DNA of 49,197 bases from Bacteroidales bacterium. Its GTDB lineage: Bacteria > Bacteroidota > Bacteroidia > Bacteroidales > F082. The translations under genes were made by a program, and so were the position numbers. The notes under the pieces are model-generated. The model was not told where the DNA came from and made no database searches. It worked only from the letters and a program-made list of their open reading frames with translations. This document shows, piece after piece, positions 9,515-17,929 of the stretch (its first letter is position 1; each line of letters starts with the position of its first letter). The stretch spans positions 1 through 49,197 of the forward strand of contig JAGYNM010000003.1 in NCBI GenBank assembly GCA_018399335.1, in the 5' to 3' direction.

Positions 9515-10502
9515 ACAGCATTTCGCGGTATAATTCATCTACTCCGATATCCTGGCTCTTGTAACCTTTCGATTTCAGATCGTATTCGCGCAAGATGCCA
9601 ATACACCGCACTGCATCGGCAATATTGTAATTGCGGGCGGCTTCCTGCATATCCTGAACAAAAAACGGATTGAGCCCCAGCAAACTGGCCAGGTTGTTGC
9701 GGCTTTTATCATGGGCATAATGCACCTTCAAAATACGGGTAAAAAAGCCATATAAATTTATTGTTGTCAGCAGCAAGGGATAATCCTTCGGATTAGACCC
9801 AAAAAACCGAATGATCTGATTAGTCCGGAGCACGTCTTTTTTACCCAGAGCTTTCTGTAATTCAAAAATATTGTAGTCTTTGGAAATACCGATGTTGCGC
9901 TCCACATCTTCATCGGTAATTTTTTTGCCTGCAGGAAGTGCAATAATCAGCTTTTCGAGTTCATTACGAACCTTATGAAGATCGGTACCCAAAAAATCTG
10001 CGATCATTTGACAGGCTTTCGGCGTGATGGCATAATTTTTTTGCGCCAGATATTGTTCTATCCATTTTGGGATATGATTGTCGTAAAGCTTTTTAGCCTC
10101 AAATAATACCCCACGGGCTACTACTTTTTTGGCAAGAGCCCTGCGTTTATCAAGTTTCTTGTATTTATAATTGATCACCAGAATGGTCGTTTCAGGCAGT
10201 TTTTCGATATACTCTTCCAGCTTGTCAATTTGCTTAATGTCCTGTGCTTCTTTCACAATAAGCACCTGATAATCGCCCGTCATGGGATAATTTCTGGCCT
10301 GATTTACAATGGTTTCTACATCTACATCGCGGCCATAAACCACCATCTGATTAAAGGCCTGATCAGCAGGATCGAGCACTTGTTCTTCGAGCATATCCGA
10401 AATGGTATCAATAAAATAAGGCTCATCTCCCATCAGGAAATAAATGGGATGGTAAACCTTATTACGAATATCACCAACAATCTGTTCAAAAGTTAATACC
10501 AT
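9498..10502 (-). CDS. holA: DNA polymerase III subunit delta
   Basis: HolA is the subunit of the replicative clamp loader that binds and opens the beta sliding clamp. The protein is 334 residues, normal for the family, with the conserved N-terminal beginning ('VGDIRNKVYHPIYFLMGDEPYFIDTISD') and the AAA+-like fold lacking functional ATPase motifs. The C-terminal helical collar ('ELQKALGKKD...') is present and ends in 'VDELYREMLFKLLH'. Its stop overlaps the convergent acyl-CoA synthetase by 17 bases. The start is two bases from the end of amn, so amn and holA are probably one minus-strand transcription unit. The amn/holA/HsdR_N neighbourhood is familiar from other Bacteroidota (from memory, not checked). 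Confidence 0.9.
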   Translation of the reverse strand: MVLTFEQIVGDIRNKVYHPIYFLMGDEPYFIDTISDMLEEQVLDPADQAFNQMVVYGRDVDVETIVNQARNYPMTGDYQVLIVKEAQDIKQIDKLEEYIEKLPETTILVINYKYKKLDKRRALAKKVVARGVLFEAKKLYDNHIPKWIEQYLAQKNYAITPKACQMIADFLGTDLHKVRNELEKLIIALPAGKKITDEDVERNIGISKDYNIFELQKALGKKDVLRTNQIIRFFGSNPKDYPLLLTTINLYGFFTRILKVHYAHDKSRNNLASLLGLNPFFVQDMQEAARNYNIADAVRCIGILREYDLKSKGYKSQDIGVDELYREMLFKLLH

Positions 10503-10504
10503 GA

Positions 10505-11275
10505 TTAAAAACGCAGGTGTTTCACAGTGATTCCATTATTGATAAGCTGCTGCAGGGCATCAATACCGATTTTCAGGTGATCGGCCACAAAGCGGTGATT
10601 TACCTTTCGATCGCTATCCGAAGTTTTCACCCCTTCGGGAATCATCGGTTGATCAGAAACCAACAATAAAGCACCAGTCGGGATTTCATTGGCAAAACCA
10701 ACAACGAATATTGTTGCAGTTTCCATATCCACCGCCATCGAACGGGTTTCAATCAGGTACTCTTTAAATTCATCATCGTGTTCCCACACCCTTCGGTTGG
10801 TGGTATAAACCGTTCCAGTCCAATAATCGCGTCCATGATCCCTGATGGTGGTCGAAATAGCTTTTTGCAAACTAAATGCAGGCAAAGCAGGAACTTCTTC
10901 GGGCAAATAATCGGTAGATGTTCCTTCGCCGCGAATAGCTGCAATGGGCAGTATCAAATCACCAACCATATTTTTCTTTTTGATGCCACCACATTTACCC
11001 AAAAACAAAACAGCTTTGGGATGTATGGCACTTAAAAGATCCATAATGGTAGCGGCGTTAGCACTTCCCATGCTAAAATTAATGATGGTGATATCTCCTG
11101 AAGTAGCGCAGGGCATAGGATGATCTTCGCCAACGATTGGAACATTATGCCATTGTGCAAACAATTCGAGGTATTGATTAAAATTGGTGAGCAAGATATA
11201 TTCTCCAAACTGATCAATCGGCAAACCAGTATAGCGCGGAAGCCAATTTTCAACAATCTCCTTTTTAGTTTTCAT
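10505..11275 (-). CDS. amn: AMP nucleosidase, short Bacteroidota form
   Basis: The enzyme hydrolyses AMP to adenine and ribose-5-phosphate, adjusting adenylate pools in the cytoplasm. At 256 residues it is the short form with only the phosphorylase-superfamily domain, unlike the ~480-residue E. coli Amn. Visible landmarks are 'NFSMGSANAATIMDLL', the 'FLGKCGGIK' loop and 'MAVDMETATIFVVGF', which supplies the ribose-contacting Met/Glu. A promoter-like TAATTTTG sits 19 bases upstream. A related nucleoside phosphorylase is the main alternative, but the N-terminal 'ENWLPRYTG' stretch is typical of AMP nucleosidase. Confidence 0.88.
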   Translation of the reverse strand: MKTKKEIVENWLPRYTGLPIDQFGEYILLTNFNQYLELFAQWHNVPIVGEDHPMPCATSGDITIINFSMGSANAATIMDLLSAIHPKAVLFLGKCGGIKKKNMVGDLILPIAAIRGEGTSTDYLPEEVPALPAFSLQKAISTTIRDHGRDYWTGTVYTTNRRVWEHDDEFKEYLIETRSMAVDMETATIFVVGFANEIPTGALLLVSDQPMIPEGVKTSDSDRKVNHRFVADHLKIGIDALQQLINNGITVKHLRF

Positions 11276-11293
11276 ACGTTAGCTTTTAACTTA

Positions 11294-11301
11294 CAAAATT
11301 A
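11294..11301 (-). promoter_or_regulatory. Candidate -7 promoter element of amn-holA (TAATTTTG)
   Basis: Read on the minus strand, TAATTTTG matches TAnnTTTG and ends 18 bases before the amn ATG. Confidence 0.4.
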
Positions 11302-11447
11302 ATGGTTTTATAGACGTGACCCACACCTTTGGCTTCGAATTGGTCATTAGTTTAGTTTAAACAAATGCTTTTTGACAACAAAACCCAAAAGCATTTATCA
11401 CCTCTGTTTTAGTTGTTTATCCTTCGATAACAGAAGTTCTTATTTTG

Positions 11448-11455
11448 TATCTTTG
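11448..11455 (+). promoter_or_regulatory. Candidate -7 promoter element (TATCTTTG)
   Basis: TATCTTTG matches TAnnTTTG and ends 32 bases before the ATG of the HsdR_N-domain gene, which is probably the first gene of a two-gene unit with the hybrid kinase. Confidence 0.45.
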
Positions 11456-11487
11456 CCGCTGAAAAGGATTTTTCGGCGCTTGTTTTT

Positions 11488-11940
11488 ATGGAATGGTTTA
11501 AAACAAAGGAATCAGAGAGCCAATTGAAGGTTTTTGATCCCATCAGAAGACGATATGTTGCCCTCACACCTGAAGAAAAAGTGCGGCAACAAGTATTGTA
11601 TCTGCTGGTAAACAACCTTTATGTGCCAGTTGGGCTGATTGCTGTGGAATATACCATCAAAGTGGGAAAACTCACCAAACGTTGCGATATTGTTGTGTTT
11701 TCGGAAAGCCACAAACCGATGATGATCGTTGAATGCAAAGCCACCCACATTGAGCCGGGGCAAACAACACTGGAACAAGCTGCACGATACAATCGCGGAC
11801 TTCAGGTGAATTATCTGATGATAACTAATGCGAAAACATATTTTTTATACCGTATCAATCCTCATAACGGCAGCTTAATCCCCTGTGAAGAATTGCGCGA
11901 TTTTGCTCAAATGAACCACGAAAATCAAAACCCTCAATGA
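11488..11940 (+). CDS. HsdR N-terminal-like (PD-(D/E)XK-type) domain protein
   Basis: A 150-residue soluble protein that I recognise as the stand-alone 'type I restriction enzyme R protein N-terminal' domain family of Bacteroidota. The nuclease-like core reads 'KRCDIVVFSESHKPMMIVECKAT': an Asp followed about 15 residues later by an E-x-K, the PD-(D/E)XK pattern. Further features are 'VRQQVLYLLVNNLYVP' before it and 'QAARYNRGLQVNYLMITNAKTYFLYRI' after it. There is no helicase, HsdM or HsdS nearby, so this is not a restriction system; the family's role is unknown. Its stop overlaps the next start as ATGA, implying translational coupling with the hybrid kinase. Confidence 0.8.
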   Translation: MEWFKTKESESQLKVFDPIRRRYVALTPEEKVRQQVLYLLVNNLYVPVGLIAVEYTIKVGKLTKRCDIVVFSESHKPMMIVECKATHIEPGQTTLEQAARYNRGLQVNYLMITNAKTYFLYRINPHNGSLIPCEELRDFAQMNHENQNPQ

Positions 11941-14840
11941 ATAAGCATACTATCGTTTTAATTTTCCTTTTTTTTATTTTTTTCGTCCAGCTCTTACCAG
12001 CACAAACTCATGAAAACAATAAAAATGATCAGCTTGCAGAAGCTCAAGACTATCTTTTGATAGCAAAAAGTTTTTACGGAAAATCTACCGAAAAAGCTTT
12101 AACATACAGCCAAATGGCGCTTGAAAAAGCCAAATTTTCAAATCACGATTCCCTTCTTGCTCAAGCCTACAAATCTGTTGGAATTGCGCATTATTATGCA
12201 GGTAATCCAAACAAAAGTATTCCGCTTTTCGATTCTGCCCTTGTCATTTTTAAGCAGTTGGGTGATACTTTAGAAATTGGAAACATTTATAACAATTTGG
12301 GTATTATGCGCGCAGGTATTGGAGATTACAACACCTCCGTAGAAATGTATCTAAAATCTTTGCAAATCCGTCTGGATCAGCAAGACACGATCTCGTTAGG
12401 ACATCTTTACAATAATCTTGGATCATTGTATTATCAATTGGAATCTTTTAAAGAAAGTCTCAAATATTTTACGGAGGCATTCGCGTTAGCAGAATTACAA
12501 AATGATTCAACGGGAATGATGAGCTCGAAAAATAATATTGGCCTCGTACTTATTAATCTGAAAGAATACGAAACTGCGCTGGTCACATTTAAAGAATCTA
12601 TAACCATTGGCAAGCGCAACAACGACCATATGGGAATTGCCAACAGCTATCATAATTTGGGGATGATTCATTACCTGAATAAACAAATCGACAGTGCGCT
12701 TTATTTTTACAATGCAGCAGACGCAATTTATAATCGCGTTGGTTATCTTTCCGGCAATAATTATCTGGGTCGTGGCAACTGCTATTTTGAACTGAAACAA
12801 TTTCAGGATGCCTTGTCTGATTTTAACAAGGCGTTAGAAATCAGCTATACGATTAACGATCGCAATTTACGTCTCGATGCTTTTCGCAATATCTATGAAA
12901 CGTATAAAACCACTAATAACAATACAGCTGCGCTTGAAGCTATTTCAAACTACCACAGCCTTTTCGATTCCGTAAAAACAATGTTCGACTCAACTGCCGT
13001 TAAAAATCTCCAGGCACGTTTCGAAATCGACAACCATTTGCGTGAAGTGGAAGGCCTTAAAAAAGAACAAGCTATCCAACAAGCTTTATTAAAAGAACAA
13101 AAGCAAAAGCTTCAATTTCAAAAAATATTAAGTTACATCAGTCTAGTTTTTCTGGCTGCTGTACTCGTTTTCCTTTATTTTCTGTTCAAGCTTTACCGGC
13201 ATAACAAAAAGGCCAACAAAGTATTGACACAACAAAACCTGGAACTGGATGAAGCCCGAAAATCGATCAAACACTCTCACGCTTCGCTACAGGAGCAGGA
13301 AGAGTTGCTGCGAACACTTATCAATGCCACACCGGATATTATTTGTTTTAAGGATGCGCAAGGACGATGGCTCAAGGCAAATCAGGCCGATATCGAGCTT
13401 TTTAAACTCACAGGGGTGGATTATGTAATGAAAACTGATGCCGAGCTGGCGGCATACAGTCCTACGCATAAAGAAGCCCTCGAAAATTGTATGGCTTCAG
13501 ACAAAATCACCTGGCAAAAAAGAAAAATCACCAGAAGTGACGAAGAAATTCCCGGCCCCGATGGGGAAATGAGAACTTATGACGTGTTTAAGATTCCGCT
13601 TTTCAATCCTGATGAAACAGCTAAAGGACTAATTGTTTGGGGCAGGGATGTTACTGATCGTAAAAAAGAAGAACAGAAATTAGCCAAAGCACTTGTAAAA
13701 GCTGAAGAATCTGACCGCCTCAAAACGGCATTTCTGTCGAATATGTCTCATGAAATACGTACACCTTTGAATGCTATCATTGGTTTTAGTGAATTACTTG
13801 ACGACGAAAGCCTTACCAAATCTGAAAAAACCCAATTTATCAAACTGATCCACCAAAACGGTGATTCCCTGCTCAGCCTGATAAACGATATTATTAGTCT
13901 GGCAAAAATTGAAGCCGGCGAAACCCACATCAAACCAGAACCCATTTCTCTTAAAAATCTATTTGAGGATTTGGATGCTACCTACCAAACCTTACTAGTT
14001 CAAAGAAAAAAAGCGCAGCTAAACTGGAAAATTTCGATTCCGGAACAGGAAATAATAGTCAATACAGATTATGCCAAGCTGAGACAAATTCTTGTTAACC
14101 TGCTGGATAATGCCATTAAATTTACAGACGAAGGCGGTATAGTATTTGGATTTGTGGCAAACAGAAACAGTAATCAGGAAATTGAAGAGGTTGAAATTTT
14201 TGTTCAGGATACTGGAATAGGCATCGCGGCTGACCAACAGCGAAAAATCTTTAAGCGTTTCACCAAACTTAACGATGACGGAAAGAAAATCTATCCCGGA
14301 ACAGGTTTAGGGCTAAGCATTGTGCAGCAATACGTTCAATTGATGGGTGGAAGTATTAAGCTGGAATCAAGTCCCGGAAAAGGCACTCGCTTTATTGTCG
14401 TTTTACCACTTTTTAAGCAGGCTCGCGAAACAGCACTCAAACAAAGCAAATTATTGAGCCATCAATATAATTTTGATAACAAAACCATTCTAATTGTTGA
14501 AGATGTCGATTCAAATTTCGAATTGTTAAACATCATTCTTCAGGCTACAAGAGCAAAAGTTATAAGAGCTGTTTCGGGAACTGAAGCGGTTGAATTATGT
14601 GGTACAAATCCGGCTATTGATCTGGTGTTGATGGATATTCAATTACCCAAGCTAAACGGACTTGAAGCAACAATCCGCATCAAAGCTATTCGCCCGGAAT
14701 TACCCATAATAGCTCAAACTGCTTTTGCCATGAGTGAAGAAAAAGAAGCTTGTTTTGCTGCTGGTTGCGATGCCTATCTGGCCAAACCCATCAAAACCGA
14801 ACTGATGCTTCCGGTTCTTCAGGAAATTCTCGGAAAATAA
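11937..14840 (+). CDS. TPR-PAS hybrid sensor histidine kinase/response regulator
   Basis: A 967-residue membrane sensor kinase. The order is: a signal peptide (~1-23, ending LLPAQ); a periplasmic array of tetratricopeptide repeats (~30-340, for example 'GNIYNNLGIMRAGIGDYNTSVEMY'); a coiled coil; one transmembrane helix (~400-418); a second coiled coil; a PAS domain (~450-575); HisKA with phospho-acceptor His605 in 'SNMSHEIRTPLN'; HATPase_c with 'NLLDNAIKFTDEGG', 'DTGIGI' and 'GTGLGLSI'; and a receiver domain with Asp900 in 'VLMDIQLPKLNG' and Lys in 'LAKPI'. No DNA-binding output domain is fused, so the signal probably goes to a separate partner. It overlaps the upstream HsdR_N-domain gene by four bases. 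The periplasmic TPR sensor suggests detection of a protein or envelope ligand (inference). Confidence 0.95.
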   Translation: MNKHTIVLIFLFFIFFVQLLPAQTHENNKNDQLAEAQDYLLIAKSFYGKSTEKALTYSQMALEKAKFSNHDSLLAQAYKSVGIAHYYAGNPNKSIPLFDSALVIFKQLGDTLEIGNIYNNLGIMRAGIGDYNTSVEMYLKSLQIRLDQQDTISLGHLYNNLGSLYYQLESFKESLKYFTEAFALAELQNDSTGMMSSKNNIGLVLINLKEYETALVTFKESITIGKRNNDHMGIANSYHNLGMIHYLNKQIDSALYFYNAADAIYNRVGYLSGNNYLGRGNCYFELKQFQDALSDFNKALEISYTINDRNLRLDAFRNIYETYKTTNNNTAALEAISNYHSLFDSVKTMFDSTAVKNLQARFEIDNHLREVEGLKKEQAIQQALLKEQKQKLQFQKILSYISLVFLAAVLVFLYFLFKLYRHNKKANKVLTQQNLELDEARKSIKHSHASLQEQEELLRTLINATPDIICFKDAQGRWLKANQADIELFKLTGVDYVMKTDAELAAYSPTHKEALENCMASDKITWQKRKITRSDEEIPGPDGEMRTYDVFKIPLFNPDETAKGLIVWGRDVTDRKKEEQKLAKALVKAEESDRLKTAFLSNMSHEIRTPLNAIIGFSELLDDESLTKSEKTQFIKLIHQNGDSLLSLINDIISLAKIEAGETHIKPEPISLKNLFEDLDATYQTLLVQRKKAQLNWKISIPEQEIIVNTDYAKLRQILVNLLDNAIKFTDEGGIVFGFVANRNSNQEIEEVEIFVQDTGIGIAADQQRKIFKRFTKLNDDGKKIYPGTGLGLSIVQQYVQLMGGSIKLESSPGKGTRFIVVLPLFKQARETALKQSKLLSHQYNFDNKTILIVEDVDSNFELLNIILQATRAKVIRAVSGTEAVELCGTNPAIDLVLMDIQLPKLNGLEATIRIKAIRPELPIIAQTAFAMSEEKEACFAAGCDAYLAKPIKTELMLPVLQEILGK

Positions 14841-14921
14841 TACTTTTCGTTTAGCCTTAGCTTAGGTTGTTAATATTTTATCAAGTAGAGCAGATTTCAA
14901 CCAATAATTAGAAAAAAACTT

Positions 14922-14929
14922 TACATTTG
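14922..14929 (+). promoter_or_regulatory. Candidate -7 promoter element (TACATTTG)
   Basis: TACATTTG matches TAnnTTTG and ends 19 bases before the ATG at 14949, in the 108-base gap after the kinase gene. It would drive the unknown membrane protein, DUF3822 and rsmD unit. Confidence 0.45.
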
Positions 14930-14948
14930 CAGTGAAAAATCATGCCTT

Positions 14949-15548
14949 ATGAAGAGCCTTATCCTTAAAATCGTTTTATTTGCCGTGATTATCTTTCTCG
15001 GATACATGGTATATGTAAGCATTAACAAACCGCTGGAGTTCAAAAAAGAAAGAGCTCAGCGCGAAGTTGAAGTCGTTCAGCGACTCAAAGATATTCGAAA
15101 TGCGCAATCCCTTTACAAGGAAGCAAACAATTCTTACACTCCCAGTTTTGACAGTTTGCTGGCGTATATGAAAACAGGTGAAATCCCTGTAGTAAAGCTT
15201 ATTCCAGATCCTGAAGACACTACCTTTACCAAAACTATTGCCGATACACTTGGATATGTTAAAGTAATGGATTCTCTTTTTGGAAAAAGATCAGGATATA
15301 ATGTAAATAACCTGCGTTACATTCCTTTTAGCGATGGCATTGAATTTGAAATGGATGCCGGAACCATCGACCGGGGTGGTGTTACTGTGAGTGTTTTTGA
15401 AGCTAAAGCACCATTTATGGCTTATCTAAAAGGCATGGAAGAACAAAGAATTTACAATATTATTGCTGCTGAGGAAGATATTGACAAGTATCCGGGACTA
15501 AAAGTGGGTTCAATGACAGAGCCGTCAACTGACGGGAATTGGGAGTGA
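14949..15548 (+). CDS. Membrane-anchored protein of unknown function
   Basis: I do not recognise a named family. The 199-residue protein has one N-terminal transmembrane helix ('ILKIVLFAVIIFLGYMVYVSI', residues ~5-25), followed by a charged helix ('KKERAQREVEVVQRLKDIRNAQSLYKEANNSYTPSFDSLLAYMKTG'). The rest is probably a periplasmic alpha/beta domain. The long N-terminal helix, the RLKDIRNAQ.YK...YT.SFDSL pattern and the length recall type IV pilin-like or pseudopilin proteins, but there is no prepilin peptidase motif before the helix. It is 12 bases upstream of the DUF3822 gene and is probably co-transcribed with it and rsmD. Confidence 0.75.
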   Translation: MKSLILKIVLFAVIIFLGYMVYVSINKPLEFKKERAQREVEVVQRLKDIRNAQSLYKEANNSYTPSFDSLLAYMKTGEIPVVKLIPDPEDTTFTKTIADTLGYVKVMDSLFGKRSGYNVNNLRYIPFSDGIEFEMDAGTIDRGGVTVSVFEAKAPFMAYLKGMEEQRIYNIIAAEEDIDKYPGLKVGSMTEPSTDGNWE

Positions 15549-15560
15549 CGATTTTTTACC

Positions 15561-16433
15561 ATGATTGCCCCGTCGAAACCAACACTTAGTCTGATTGACA
15601 AGTCCTTTAAACAGGACTATTCAAAAAACTTTCAAATGACCATCCGGATTGCTCCGGATGGTTTTTCATTTGTTATTTTTTCGCCAGAAAAACAACGTTT
15701 TGTTGGTTTGGAAACCTACAGTTTTACTACTCAGAATGAAGCAATTCAGTTGGTTGGTATGCTAGACGAAATCATGATGAAACAAGCCTGGATTGCTTAT
15801 CCATATCAACAGGTTAAAGTGCTCATTGACAATATGTATCTGGCCCTGGTGCCTAATCCTTTGTTCGAAGAAAAAGAAAAAGGTACTTACCTGGCTTTTG
15901 CTCAGCCATTTCAAGAAAATAGCAGAATAGCAAGTGACTCGCTCAAGACAGCTGATGCTACTGTTGTTTATTATCTTTCGAATATTCTTACAACTAAAAT
16001 CAAAGAATTTTGGGCTAATGCCAAAATTCATCACCTTAGCAGCGCTTTTATTGAATCTGTTTTGATTGCCAATAAAAATATCCAAGCTGAACCCGCTATT
16101 TTTATCCACGTCAGGAACCGGAGTTTTGATATGCTTGTGCTCGAAGGTCAAAAACTAAAATTTTACAACCTATTCCGGTTCAATACCAAAGAAGACTTTA
16201 TCTATTTTTTGCTTTTTGCAATGGAGCAACAACAGCTTAATCCTGAAAAAACTCCCGTAATTTTTTCAGGAGCCATTGATCAGAGCTCAGCGATTTATGA
16301 GATTTCCGAGAGATATATCAGAAATGTCAGCTTCGAAACACGAAACAAAAACTTTGATTACAGTTATGTTTTTGAAACGCTGATCTGGCATCAAAACAGT
16401 TTACTTTTCAATACGCTACAATGCGAATTATAA
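15561..16433 (+). CDS. DUF3822 family protein
   Basis: A 290-residue protein I recognise as DUF3822, a Bacteroidota family with an actin-like/ASKHA-type fold similarity but no established function. Typical stretches are 'MTIRIAPDGFSFVIFSPEKQRFVGLETY' near the N-terminus and 'IFIHVRNRSFDMLVLEGQKLKFYNLFRFNTKEDFIYFLLFAMEQQQLNPEKTPVIFSG' in the middle. There is no signal peptide or membrane segment. It overlaps rsmD by 13 bases; this DUF3822-rsmD arrangement is common in the phylum (from memory), which suggests translational coupling rather than proving a shared function. Confidence 0.85.
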   Translation: MIAPSKPTLSLIDKSFKQDYSKNFQMTIRIAPDGFSFVIFSPEKQRFVGLETYSFTTQNEAIQLVGMLDEIMMKQAWIAYPYQQVKVLIDNMYLALVPNPLFEEKEKGTYLAFAQPFQENSRIASDSLKTADATVVYYLSNILTTKIKEFWANAKIHHLSSAFIESVLIANKNIQAEPAIFIHVRNRSFDMLVLEGQKLKFYNLFRFNTKEDFIYFLLFAMEQQQLNPEKTPVIFSGAIDQSSAIYEISERYIRNVSFETRNKNFDYSYVFETLIWHQNSLLFNTLQCEL

Positions 16434-16957
16434 GGGGAAAATACCAACGCCGTCAAATCGTTGCGCCAGCAAGCCTTCCTGTGCGTCCAACCACCGATAT
16501 GGCCAAAGAAAGCTTGTTTAATATCCTCGAAAATCAATTGGAGCTGGAGCAATTAAATGTGTTGGATCTTTTTTCTGGCACCGGAAATATTGCCTACGAA
16601 CTGGCTTCGCGTGGCTGTAAAAATGTTCTGGCCATCGATCAGCATCCTGCCTGCGCGCGCTTTATCAGATCGATAAAAGACAAATTGGAAATTGAAAATC
16701 TTCAGGTGTTACAGTTGGATGTGTTTAAATTCATACCTACCACACGCCAGAAATTCGATTTAATCTTTGCCGATCCTCCTTACGACAGCACTCATTATCA
16801 ACTGCTTGTTGAATTAATTTTTAAGCACGAATTATTAAATGAACAGGGGGTACTCGTAATTGAACATTCGGGAAGCCATGACTTTTCGTTACATGATGCC
16901 TTTGTTGAGCTACGCCGATACGGAAGGGTTCATTTTAGCTTTTTTGAGCAGGCATAA
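16421..16957 (+). CDS. rsmD: 16S rRNA (guanine(966)-N(2))-methyltransferase
   Basis: RsmD methylates G966 of 16S rRNA using S-adenosylmethionine during small-subunit assembly. The protein is 178 residues, the normal length. It begins with the family signature 'MRIIRGKYQRRQI' and 'VRPTTDMAKESLFNIL', has the SAM-binding 'VLDLFSGTGNIAYELASRG' stretch, and carries the N6/N2-amino methyltransferase motif 'FADPPY' (Asp118-Tyr121). Translation begins inside the end of the DUF3822 gene. A strong hairpin terminator follows four bases after the stop. Confidence 0.95.
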   Translation: MRIIRGKYQRRQIVAPASLPVRPTTDMAKESLFNILENQLELEQLNVLDLFSGTGNIAYELASRGCKNVLAIDQHPACARFIRSIKDKLEIENLQVLQLDVFKFIPTTRQKFDLIFADPPYDSTHYQLLVELIFKHELLNEQGVLVIEHSGSHDFSLHDAFVELRRYGRVHFSFFEQA

Positions 16958-16983
16958 AAAAACCGGCCTTTAGCCGGTTCAAG
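16957..16983. terminator. Bidirectional intrinsic terminator
   Basis: Seven-base stem AACCGGC / GCCGGTT (16961-16967 and 16973-16979) with a five-base loop, flanked on the left by seven A residues. Read on the minus strand it is a hairpin followed by TTTTTTT, a good terminator for the DUF2795 gene. It can also end rsmD on the plus strand, though there the U-tract is interrupted. Confidence 0.8.
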
Positions 16984-16986
16984 GTT

Positions 16987-17208
16987 TTAATATTCATCTT
17001 CATGAAAAAAGAAATCTTCCTTGGTGGGATAATCAGGCCAGATATCTTCGATACGTTCGTAAATCTCGCCTTCATCTTCCATTTCCTGAAGGTTTTCGAT
17101 TACTTCCTGAGGGGCACCTGAGCGAATAGCCCATTCCAGTAATTCATCCTTTGTTGCCGGCCAGGGAGCATCTTCGAGTTTTGAAGCTAATTCAAGTGTC
17201 CAATACAT
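16987..17208 (-). CDS. DUF2795 family small acidic protein
   Basis: A 73-residue cytoplasmic protein matching DUF2795: 'MYWTLELASKLEDAPWPATKDELLEWAIRSGAP...VIENLQEMEDEGE.YERIEDIWPDYP'. The usual Bacteroidota members have the same start, the central 'AxKxELLxyA.RxGAP' helix pair and the acidic end. It has no established function; relatives are small helical proteins. The gene is monocistronic, with a TACTTTTG promoter motif upstream and a strong terminator downstream. Confidence 0.85.
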   Translation of the reverse strand: MYWTLELASKLEDAPWPATKDELLEWAIRSGAPQEVIENLQEMEDEGEIYERIEDIWPDYPTKEDFFFHEDEY

Positions 17209-17237
17209 AATTCCTAAACTTAAGGTGAAATTTTTTG

Positions 17238-17245
17238 CAAAAGTA
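17238..17245 (-). promoter_or_regulatory. Candidate -7 promoter element of the DUF2795 gene (TACTTTTG)
   Basis: Minus-strand TACTTTTG matches TAnnTTTG and lies 30 bases upstream of the start codon. Confidence 0.5.
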
Positions 17246-17294
17246 ATTTTTTTTTAATGGAAGTCAAGAAAAAACGATAATTTCCTAAAAAGTC

Positions 17295-17861
17295 CTAATA
17301 TCGTGCATTCCAGACTGTTTCCTTTGCGCCATTATGATAACCCAGGTATCTGGCAAGTACAAAAAAGTAGTCAGAAAGACGATTGAGGTACTGCAGATCA
17401 AGGCCATCAACAGGATAATGCTCACTCAGGCGCACTGCCAAACGTTCAGCTCTGCGACATATTGTGCGGGCTACATGGCAATAAGACACTACCATATGAC
17501 CTCCCGGAAGAATAAAATTTGTGAGTTCAGGCAAATCCTTGTTCATCCTGTCAATCTCCTTCTCCAAAAGTTCAACGTCTGCTTCAAACAACGAAGGCAT
17601 CGGTTTTGGGATAAATGCCTCCTTATCCTCAGCCAAATGCGATTCCAGCGTAAAAAGCCTGTCCTGAATTTCCAACAAAGTTTTCCGGCTTTGCTCATCC
17701 GTGCCCTCATGATCCCTGATAAGCCCCACAAAGGAATTTAACTCATCTACAGTTCCATAGGCTTCAATCCTGTCGTGATATTTTGGAACCCGGGTTCCTC
17801 CAATCAAGGCTGTTTGACCTTTATCGCCAGTGCGTGTATAAATCTTAAATTCATCTGTCAT
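17295..17861 (-). CDS. Cob(I)yrinic acid a,c-diamide adenosyltransferase, PduO type
   Basis: This ATP:cob(I)alamin adenosyltransferase makes adenosylcobalamin, the coenzyme for radical enzymes such as methylmalonyl-CoA mutase. The 188-residue protein has the PduO-type signatures: the ATP-binding 'IYTRTGDKGQTALIGGTRVPK' at the N-terminus, 'YGTVDELNSFVGL', and the C-terminal 'LPGGHMVVSYCHVARTICRRAERLAV'. The second Arg-x2-E region is intact, so it should be active. It is cytoplasmic. It lies downstream of the ABC ATPase on the same strand with a 68-base gap. No other B12 genes are nearby, so it may serve salvage (inference). Confidence 0.93.
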   Translation of the reverse strand: MTDEFKIYTRTGDKGQTALIGGTRVPKYHDRIEAYGTVDELNSFVGLIRDHEGTDEQSRKTLLEIQDRLFTLESHLAEDKEAFIPKPMPSLFEADVELLEKEIDRMNKDLPELTNFILPGGHMVVSYCHVARTICRRAERLAVRLSEHYPVDGLDLQYLNRLSDYFFVLARYLGYHNGAKETVWNARY

Positions 17862-17929
17862 AATAGAATATTTAGGCTTTTTAACAAGCCAGAAGGCGGT
17901 TTGTTTAAAAGGAGCTATTAATTGAAAAT

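Noticed and set aside
11488-11940. Type I restriction system
   Set aside because: Only the HsdR N-terminal-like domain is present; no helicase, methylase or specificity gene is nearby.
17862-17929. GGCTTGTTAAAAAGCC hairpin as an ABC ATPase terminator
   Set aside because: The five-base stem is weak and the tail is not a U-run; it remains only a possibility.
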